A model generated the notes under the pieces. That model saw only the letters and a program-made list of their open reading frames with translations, was not told where the DNA came from and searched no databases. 64,000 nucleotides of DNA from positions 62,001 through 126,000 of the forward strand of contig NZ_JAENHP010000015.1 in NCBI RefSeq assembly GCF_016834655.1, written 5' to 3'. Of this stretch, positions 58,565 through 64,000 are shown piece after piece (the first letter of the stretch is position 1; each line of letters opens with the position of its first letter). Source of the DNA: Paractinoplanes ovalisporus (lineage in GTDB: Bacteria > Actinomycetota > Actinomycetes > Mycobacteriales > Micromonosporaceae). The position numbers and the translations under genes are program-made.

Positions 58565-59359
58565 CTAAATGTCGAGGATCAGGGGGCGATGGTCGGAGAC
58601 CTCGGGCGCGGTCAGGATCTCGAAGTGCTTCACCGCGCCCACGTCCGAGACGAGCAGGTAGCTCGCGTGGCGTACGGGCTTGGTGTAGCGCGACGTGCGG
58701 GTGTCGGCGGCGCCCACCAGGTCGGTCAGGCCCGCCTCGGCGGCCAGGATCGTGAACGTCTCGCTGCCGGGGAGCAGGTTGAGGTCGCCGCACAGCACGA
58801 CCAGATCGTCGGGACGGCGGATGCGCGCGACCAGCTCGGCCAGCTTCAGCGCCTGCTCACGCCGTACGGGGGAATCGGTCTTGCCCGCCTCGTCGCGAAG
58901 CCCGTGGGCCTGCACGACGCAGATCGCGCGGCCGGACGGACGGTCGACGGTGCGCACGGCCACCGCGTTGCGCGGGCGGTGGGTCGACGTCCACTCGTCG
59001 TGATCGACAAATGCGCCGTGCACGTACGCCGTGTCGACGCCGACGAGCGGCAGGTGCTCGGCCACCAGGGTCGCCACGCCGAACTCCTGGTGGTGCCGCC
59101 GGCCCGAGGCCTCGACCGGACCGGCGTCACTTGGCAGGAACAGGGCCTGATGACGGGGCAGCGCGGCCCGTACGTCGCCGAACAGGTCGGCCCGCTGCGG
59201 CAGGGACCGTTCCGCGTCTTCGAACCTGGTCCAGCCGGTCACGCCCGGAGTGCGGGTCACCTCCTGCAGGCAGGCCACGTCGGCGCCGCTCGCGGGCAGC
59301 CACGCCGCCAGCTCGTCGAACAGGGCCCCGCCCCACGCGTTCACGCTCACGATGCGCAC
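58565..59359 (-). CDS. endonuclease/exonuclease/phosphatase (EEP) family protein
   Basis: 264 residues from GTG 59359. EEP landmarks: VSVNAWGGALFDELAAWLP, CLQEV (Glu), HGAFVDHDEWTS, LCGDLNLLPGSETF (catalytic Asp/Asn) and the end SDHRPLILDI (Asp-His). Metal-dependent phosphodiesterase fold that cleaves DNA, nucleotides or phospholipids. TAGGGT at 59368-59373 lies eight bases before the start. It is downstream of a DNA ligase gene, so a repair-linked role is possible. Confidence 0.88.
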   Translation of the reverse strand: MRIVSVNAWGGALFDELAAWLPASGADVACLQEVTRTPGVTGWTRFEDAERSLPQRADLFGDVRAALPRHQALFLPSDAGPVEASGRRHHQEFGVATLVAEHLPLVGVDTAYVHGAFVDHDEWTSTHRPRNAVAVRTVDRPSGRAICVVQAHGLRDEAGKTDSPVRREQALKLAELVARIRRPDDLVVLCGDLNLLPGSETFTILAAEAGLTDLVGAADTRTSRYTKPVRHASYLLVSDVGAVKHFEILTAPEVSDHRPLILDI

Positions 59360-59370
59360 GGCGAGACACC

Positions 59371-60546
59371 CTACGCGGCCCCCTCGATCAGGTCACCGAG
59401 GTTTACGCCGGCCTCGCCCAGCAGCCGCTCCACGGTCGCGATGGCCAGGCCGTCGATGACGTTGTCGCCGTGGATGATGCGGTAGAAGTCCTGCCGGCCA
59501 CGGCGCACGGCCTCGACCCGCCAGCGGCCGTCCGGGGTCTGCATCGCGCCGATCACCGTGCCCTGGCTGGGCGGCGGTACGGGTTCGGGCGCGCGGCGGA
59601 TCGAGGCCGGGGAACGGTCGGTCCGCAGGCCCCGCCACGAGGGGTGACGCAGGCGGCCGTCCGGGGTCCAGTTGCGGAACGCGACCTCGCCGATCAGGGC
59701 CGGCTCGACCCAGTGGGCGACGCGCGCATACTCGCGGGGCACGCCCTCGATCGGTGGGGTGCGGCGGGACAGCGCTGCGAGCTCGGTCTGCAGGTGCCGC
59801 AGCGCGCTGTCGGAGAAGCCGGTGCCCACGTGCCCGGCGAACACCAGCCGGTCGGCGTTGTCATAGACGGCCAACAGCAGCGAGCCGATCGTGCCGGAGC
59901 GGCGACCGGAGCCCGCCTTCCAGCCGATGACCAGCACCTCCTGGGTTTTGACGAGCGGGATCTTGGTCCAGTCGGAGGAGCGTTTTCCCGTACGGTACGG
60001 CGACGCCAGCCGCTTGGCGACGACTCCTTCGAGGCCGGCCAGTTCGGCGGCGCGCAGCACGGTTCTCCCGTCGGCCTCGGTGAAGCGGGCCGGGACCCGT
60101 ACGTGGGCACCGACCAGACCCAGCCCCGAGAGCAGGTCACGCCGGGTCGCGTACGGCTGCGGGGTGAGGTCTTCGCCGTCCAGCCCGAGCAGGTCGAACA
60201 CGTAGTAGAGCACCGGGACGGCGCCGATCAGGGCCTGGCTCGGCGTGTCGACGTGCATGCGCTGCTGGAGCAGGGCGAACGACGGCCGGTCCCCCTCGAG
60301 CGCGACGATCTCGCCGTCCAGGATCGCGTCGCGGCCGTTGAGCAGACCGGGCAACTCCCCCAGCTCGGGATAGCTGGCGGTGATGTCGTTGAGGTTGCGC
60401 GACCGGGCCTCGATCCGCCCGCCGCACACCTCGGTTATGGCACGCACGCCGTCGTACTTGAACTCGAACGCCCACCCCGGACCGCCCGGAAGCGGCCCGG
60501 CAGCCGCAAGCATCGGCGCGGAGATCACCTTCCCAGTGATCACCAC
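59371..60546 (-). CDS. ATP-dependent DNA ligase (LigC/LigD-type)
   Basis: 391 residues from GTG 60546. Nucleotidyltransferase motif I FEFKYDGVRAITE with the adenylated Lys, motif III (YYVFDLLGLDGEDLT), motif IV (AGLEGVVAKRLASPYRTGKR) and motif V (DWTKIPLVKTQEVLVIGW), followed by an OB fold (VFAGHVGTGFSDSALRHL). Such stand-alone ligases serve Ku-linked or base-excision repair. No Ku or LigD polymerase gene is adjacent. The last 80 residues (QGTVIGAMQTPDGRWRVE) are an extra domain of unknown role. Confidence 0.92.
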   Translation of the reverse strand: MVITGKVISAPMLAAAGPLPGGPGWAFEFKYDGVRAITEVCGGRIEARSRNLNDITASYPELGELPGLLNGRDAILDGEIVALEGDRPSFALLQQRMHVDTPSQALIGAVPVLYYVFDLLGLDGEDLTPQPYATRRDLLSGLGLVGAHVRVPARFTEADGRTVLRAAELAGLEGVVAKRLASPYRTGKRSSDWTKIPLVKTQEVLVIGWKAGSGRRSGTIGSLLLAVYDNADRLVFAGHVGTGFSDSALRHLQTELAALSRRTPPIEGVPREYARVAHWVEPALIGEVAFRNWTPDGRLRHPSWRGLRTDRSPASIRRAPEPVPPPSQGTVIGAMQTPDGRWRVEAVRRGRQDFYRIIHGDNVIDGLAIATVERLLGEAGVNLGDLIEGAA

Positions 60547-60598
60547 TTCCTCCGGCCCGGCAACCGGTACGCGGAAAGATCACCTAACTACATCGGTG

Positions 60599-62011
60599 TC
60601 ATTTTCCCTGTTCAGCGGCTGTCTGCTGGATCAGCACGGCGATGAGCCGGGCCAGCCCTTCGGCGCCGTGGGAGTCGGCGGCGGGCCAGCGGGTCATCAG
60701 CAGCGCCGCCGCCCGGTCCAACACCACTCCCTCGCGGGCCAGCACGAAGTACACCGCGTGCGCCGCCGACCGCGCGTTGCCGTCGGCGAACGGGTGGAAA
60801 TGCAGCACGTCGAGATACACGCGCGCGGCCCGCGACGGCAGCGGCACGGCCGGGTCGGTGGCCTCGGCGAGGCAGGCCTCGAACAGCTCCGGCAGCTCGT
60901 CGCGGTACGCGTACCGTTCCCGGCCGTCCCGGGCATAGGCGGGCGTGGTGCGGAACGGCGCGGTGGTAACGGCAAGAACCTTCCGTTGCCACATCTCCAG
61001 CCGCGCGAACGTGAGCGGGCCGCCCTCGGCGACGTCCGCCCGCACCAGGTCCAAGGCGTTGTACCGGTGGTTCGAAAGGATTCTGGCGATGCCGTCGCGG
61101 GCGGTGCGCGCCGGTCCGGTGACGTGCTCGGTGGCGTGCTCCCATCGGGTCGCCGACCGGACCCGCAGCCAGGTTGCGAGGGCGTCCGGGACCGGCGGCG
61201 GGAGGATCCGCGGGGCCCGTTCGGCGGCCGGCAGTTCGGTGCTGCGCCGGCTCGGCCAGTCCTGCGGCCAGGTGTCGGGCCACGCGTCGTCCGGTGGCGG
61301 CGTGACGCCGGTCAGCGCCGCCGCCAGGGACTCCGCGGCGTCGGCGACCTCGGCGCCCAGCGGTGAGACGTAGCTCCAGAACCGCCCGCCGACCGCCTCG
61401 TCGACGAGCGCGTCGTGGTCCTCCCCCGGCACCTCAGCCACGGTGAGGAACCACTTCAGGGCCAGGACGCAGACCGGATGCCAGAACTCGTCCTCGCCGG
61501 ACCGCGCCGCCACCGTCGCGACCAGCGATGCGGTCGTGGCTTCCCAGGCCTTGGCGGCCGCGCGGGGGTCGGCGGGCAGCGGCAGATACCGTTCGAAGAG
61601 TTCGGCCAGTTCTTCGAGGAACGTCCGCCAGTCCGACAACGCCCCCGCGACGGCGTCGAGCGTCTCGTCCGGCGTCGTGATCGAATCCTGGGCGCCGCTC
61701 CAGCGCACGACCAGCGCGCCGTCCGCCGTACGCCCGGCGGTCTGGGCGGCCCAGCCGCGGGCCCAGTCGCCGTAGTGCTCGACGAGAGCGATCGTCATCG
61801 CGCGCTGCCAGTTCCAGCGCTCGTCGTGCCCGGCGTTGTCGAAGCGGTGGCGGGGGTCGTACCGGTAGGGCGCGGGCACGCCGCCGGCCGGGGCCAAAGC
61901 CCGTACGACATCGAACACGGCATCGGCATCGAACGGGTGCCGGTCGGGGTCGACGTCAGCCCACGTAAGGGTGTTGAACCGCAGCCGCGGGTCGTCAGGC
62001 TCGATCGTCAT
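60599..62011 (-). CDS. Fic-domain protein with large N-terminal region
   Basis: 470 residues from ATG 62011. The Fic motif HPFADGNARSA is at about residue 420; in most Fic enzymes this reads HPFxxGNGR, so the second Gly is Ala and the Arg is displaced by one. The N-terminal 280 residues (PDRHPFDADAVFDVVRAL, LPADPRAAAKAWEATTASLV) have no known domain. Fic proteins transfer AMP or other NMP groups to Ser/Thr/Tyr of a target, or act as toxins. Convergent with nothing; divergent from the ankyrin gene. Confidence 0.82.
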   Translation of the reverse strand: MTIEPDDPRLRFNTLTWADVDPDRHPFDADAVFDVVRALAPAGGVPAPYRYDPRHRFDNAGHDERWNWQRAMTIALVEHYGDWARGWAAQTAGRTADGALVVRWSGAQDSITTPDETLDAVAGALSDWRTFLEELAELFERYLPLPADPRAAAKAWEATTASLVATVAARSGEDEFWHPVCVLALKWFLTVAEVPGEDHDALVDEAVGGRFWSYVSPLGAEVADAAESLAAALTGVTPPPDDAWPDTWPQDWPSRRSTELPAAERAPRILPPPVPDALATWLRVRSATRWEHATEHVTGPARTARDGIARILSNHRYNALDLVRADVAEGGPLTFARLEMWQRKVLAVTTAPFRTTPAYARDGRERYAYRDELPELFEACLAEATDPAVPLPSRAARVYLDVLHFHPFADGNARSAAHAVYFVLAREGVVLDRAAALLMTRWPAADSHGAEGLARLIAVLIQQTAAEQGK

Positions 62012-62071
62012 CGACGGCCATCGTGCCACGACACCCCGTTGCCGCGCCGCCCGGACGTATCCTCGTTGGTC

Positions 62072-62434
62072 GTGACCGTCGACCGTGATCCGTCCATTAC
62101 ACCGGCCCACCTCGCCGTGGAGTTCGGGGATCTGCCGCGTCTGCGACAGCTGCTCGACGAAGGCGCGGACATCGAAGACGCGAACGCGGAGGGAATGACG
62201 TTGCTCATTCACGCCGTGGACATGGAGGGCGACGGCGCGGCGCAGAGCGGGAAGCAGGCCCATGTCGACACCACCGCGTTCCTGCTGGCCCGCGGAGCCG
62301 ACCCCGGCGCAACCATGCACGACGGCGCGACGGCGTTGAGCCTCGCCCGCCAATACGGCCACTGGCTGGCGGTGGAGTTGCTGCAGGCGTGGACACACAC
62401 GACTCACGACCGCAGCCGGATGCCCGGACGATAG
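62072..62434 (+). CDS. ankyrin-repeat protein
   Basis: 120 residues from GTG 62072 after a TATCCT box (62058-62063). Three to four ankyrin units: ITPAHLAVEFGDLPRLRQLL, DEGADIEDANAEGMTLLIHA, HVDTTAFLLARGADPG and HDGATALSLARQYGHWLAV. A small protein-binding protein with no effector domain. It is divergent from the Fic gene across 60 bases, so the two may be functionally paired. Confidence 0.85.
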   Translation: MTVDRDPSITPAHLAVEFGDLPRLRQLLDEGADIEDANAEGMTLLIHAVDMEGDGAAQSGKQAHVDTTAFLLARGADPGATMHDGATALSLARQYGHWLAVELLQAWTHTTHDRSRMPGR

Positions 62435-62479
62435 ACCGCCGCACGCCTCCGGCGCCGAAGATGCTCGACGGTGGTGTCG
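62435..62479. other. short spacer, nothing recognised
   Basis: 45 bases between the ankyrin stop codon and the end of the pseudogene below. No structure or frame of interest. Confidence 0.4.
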
Positions 62480-62702
62480 CTACGTTTCCGTCAGGCCGGC
62501 GTCTGCGGGTCCTTCGGACGGGCCGGTGTGGGTCGGGGGTATCTCGTAGCCGAACTTGCCGGCCAGGGCATGAACGTCGAGAAGGTCTTTCGGAGCCGGG
62601 TCAGTCGCCGTCGACCCACACGGTGATCCCGTCAGCAGCGAGGCCGCCGACAATCCCGGTCACGTCCTGCACGGCCATCTTTGGCACGGTTTCACGGTAC
62701 CG
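62480..62702 (-). pseudogene. remnant of a nucleotidyltransferase (aminoglycoside-type) gene
   Basis: The minus strand carries an N-terminal piece (MAVQDVTGIVGGLAADG, then ITVWVDGD and a TGA at 62601) like the start of lincosamide/aminoglycoside nucleotidyltransferases, which open with a helix and ...VWVDGG. In the next frame follows a C-terminal-like piece (PAPKDLLDVHALAGKFGYE) like their ...KDLxDVxAL end. The central catalytic part is missing, so this is an internally deleted, frameshifted pseudogene. Confidence 0.55.
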
Positions 62703-62754
62703 GCGCGCTCCGACGATTACCGCTACCGGACGCGCCGGCGGTCACCTCGTTCAG

Positions 62755-62812
62755 GCGCGATCGTCATCGACGACCACCGTGCCACGACACTCCGCTGTCG
62801 CGGCGCCCGCCT
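62755..62812. repeat. degenerate copy of the Fic/ankyrin intergenic sequence
   Basis: GCGATCGTCATCGACGACCA with the following GTGCCACGACAC resembles 62002-62053 (CGATCGTCATCGACGGCCAT, GTGCCACGACAC), about 85 percent identical over 45 bases. It includes the start codon of the Fic gene but no gene follows, so it looks like a duplicated and decayed segment. Confidence 0.6.
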
Positions 62813-63279
62813 TGACCACACGGACGGATCTGCCGAGAACAGTGAACCTGATCAAGCCAGGAGCCGGGCGCTTCGCAAATTTCAACCCTCGCAATGACCG
62901 AACCCGGCCAGATCGACCATCTCCGGGCTTGTTCCTTAACCTGTGCGGCTGGCTGATGAGCCCCGGTGGATCATGAGATCGCCCTTGGTTGATCATCTCT
63001 TGTCGAGGGAACCGATCATGCCGTTTGGCGCCGGAGCTGTGCTAAGCCCAAGACCGCGGCATATTTTTGTGATTGCTTCTCCGCCCGGTAATGGCTCAGT
63101 TCGGGCAACATACTGCGGCGTAACTGGCCGCACCTCGAGTCGGCGGCCTGCGACCACTGCGAGGAGCGCCCTGCGGAACGGGCCGGCACACGGACGACCC
63201 CCCCTCGCTCGTTCGGAGGGTGAGTCTAGCCCACCGGCCCATCCCTGCAACGCCTTTCACGTAGTTCAGTACTCCTAAC
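62813..63279. other. intergenic, no gene recognised, GC falling
   Basis: Open frames here are short with poor codon positions. GGATCATGAGATCGCCCTTG and GGTTGATCATCTCTTG (62970-63003) repeat GATCAT words in inverted form but are too short to call an insertion-sequence end. GC content falls towards the next genes. Confidence 0.4.
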
Positions 63280-63573
63280 ATGAATGGCACCAAAAAATAT
63301 CAACAGGCGGCGATTACTGACGATTCCCACAATTATTTACTACAGGATCGCGAAGCTAAGGATTGGTCGCAGCGGCGGTTCTACGGTGACGATCCCTACG
63401 CGACTCTAGCTAGATTCGGGCCGCTACAGCACCATAGGTCCATCAGAGACACATTTGGTGCCAAGACACAACGGTGGCAGCCCGCGGCGGAAAGCAGCCC
63501 GAAGCAATGGCAGCCGCAGGCAGCCAGCGCCATCAATGTTAACGGCGACGTGGGGACACCCGCACATGCTTGA
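63280..63573 (+). CDS. hypothetical protein, low-GC region
   Basis: 97 residues starting MNGTKKYQQAAITDDSHNYL; Gln/Asn-rich, with RWQPAAESSPKQWQPQAASA near the end. Codon use is clearly less GC-biased than in the rest of the window (for example AAA, AAT, TTA, ATT), suggesting horizontal acquisition. No ribosome site is obvious. Overlaps the next gene by eight bases. Confidence 0.55.
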   Translation: MNGTKKYQQAAITDDSHNYLLQDREAKDWSQRRFYGDDPYATLARFGPLQHHRSIRDTFGAKTQRWQPAAESSPKQWQPQAASAINVNGDVGTPAHA

Positions 63574-64000
63574 CACTTTGGGTAATGTCGGACTAGCGCT
63601 GCTTAGATTCATCCTCACGACGTTGCTGCCACTCGCCTTCCTGGTCCGGGTGGGGTATAAGGGGTGGCTGGGCGGGTTCGTGGTAAAAGCACCCGCCAAA
63701 CTAATCATCAGTGGACTAGCCACCGGGATCGCGTCTGTGATCGGAGCTCGCGCCGTAGCGGAGTACACCGACCGATGCAGCAGGGCGCAGTACGCGTGGC
63801 CAGTCTTCCTGGCGACATTCCTGTTCGCATTCGTCTTGTTGATGTTCTTCGCACGTCTGTGGAATTTGGAGTGGCGCTGGTCGCAGCGGTTTCACCGGCA
63901 CCGCTGGCCGGTCGTGCTCCGCGGCGTTGATGGAGTCGCGGGCGTCTTTGTGGAGGTGCTGGCGGGGTTATATATCGTCGGTTTTGTGCTCGCGAGTCTG
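63566..64000 (+). CDS. membrane protein, cut by window end
   Basis: An open frame from ATG 63566 to the end of the window (145 codons seen). It has at least three transmembrane helices: ALLRFILTTLLPLAFLVRVG, LIISGLATGIASVIGARAVA and WPVFLATFLFAFVLLMFFA, and a fourth likely at GVFVEVLAGLYIVGFVLAS. Start overlaps the upstream stop, suggesting coupling. The function is not recognised; the sequence continues outside. Confidence 0.6.
   Translation, partial: MLDTLGNVGLALLRFILTTLLPLAFLVRVGYKGWLGGFVVKAPAKLIISGLATGIASVIGARAVAEYTDRCSRAQYAWPVFLATFLFAFVLLMFFARLWNLEWRWSQRFHRHRWPVVLRGVDGVAGVFVEVLAGLYIVGFVLASL

Noticed and set aside
62960..63010. Insertion-sequence end at the GATCAT inverted words
   Set aside because: No transposase frame, target duplication or second end could be found.
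1..64000. CRISPR array
   Set aside because: The tandem repeats here (45, 63, 74 and 80 bp) have no spacer structure and no cas genes are present.

Overview
The window is from a high-GC Gram-positive filamentous actinomycete, most likely Micromonosporaceae and Actinoplanes-like. This is inferred from strong G/C at third codon positions, SARP/AfsR, MocR, PucR and HxlR regulators, a lone CBM2 protein, a DesA3-type desaturase, GlgE, a Trypco1-nSTAND-WD40 module and many start codons only 6-8 bases after a TANNNT box (leaderless transcripts). It is a chromosomal accessory region. No integrase, transposase or CRISPR array was seen, and the last 1 kb drops sharply in GC and may be the edge of acquired DNA.

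Layout. 1-4.5 kb: secreted proteins around a 997-residue SARP/NB-ARC/TPR regulator and a stand-alone CBM2 protein. 4.8-5.8 kb: a nine-gene tRNA array behind a complete leader unit (promoter, 30-codon peptide, competing antiterminator and terminator). 5.8-15 kb: an FGE-like protein, VOC protein, TetR/MFS pair, small hypotheticals, P-loop kinase, 80-bp repeat, kelch protein and a hydrolase/WYL pair. 15-22 kb: a repeat-bearing pseudokinase, membrane proteins, a two-component system with a duplicated gene junction, and a four-gene sigma-factor operon. 22-32 kb: quinone oxidoreductase, HxlR/enoyl-CoA hydratase, MocR, PadR operon, and the desaturase/reductase operon with a divergent PucR regulator.

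32.0-44.8 kb is a compact, apparently undescribed biosynthetic cluster in two divergent operons. One runs MFS, methyltransferase, FemAB/GNAT-like transferase, ATP-grasp ligase. The other runs methyltransferase, radical SAM (CX2CX2C), enolase superfamily, HAD, GGDEF-like protein, small protein, phosphoketolase-like ThDP enzyme, second radical SAM (CX3CX2C). 44.8-51 kb holds AraC/SDR, a metzincin-type protease, a SUKH-3 protein, an RTX-repeat protein and a lipoprotein. 51.5-55.7 kb is a conflict-type pair (Trypco1 plus trypsin-nSTAND-WD40). 55.8-62.4 kb holds glgE, an AAC(3)-like acetyltransferase, an EEP phosphatase/nuclease, an ATP-dependent DNA ligase, a Fic protein and an ankyrin protein. 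62.4-64 kb holds gene debris and two low-GC genes, the last cut by the window end.

The most striking observation is at 4.79-5.80 kb. The leader peptide contains, before its antiterminator strand, at least one codon for each of the nine tRNAs encoded downstream. A 13-bp pairing of the leader's last codons with the 5' arm of the terminator would let a stalled ribosome switch the array on. I read it as a tRNA-loss sensor that induces backup tRNAs, two of which carry C instead of U at position 33 and one of which is a Leu-anticodon tRNA without the long variable arm. The pairing and the codon match are visible in the sequence; the function is inference.
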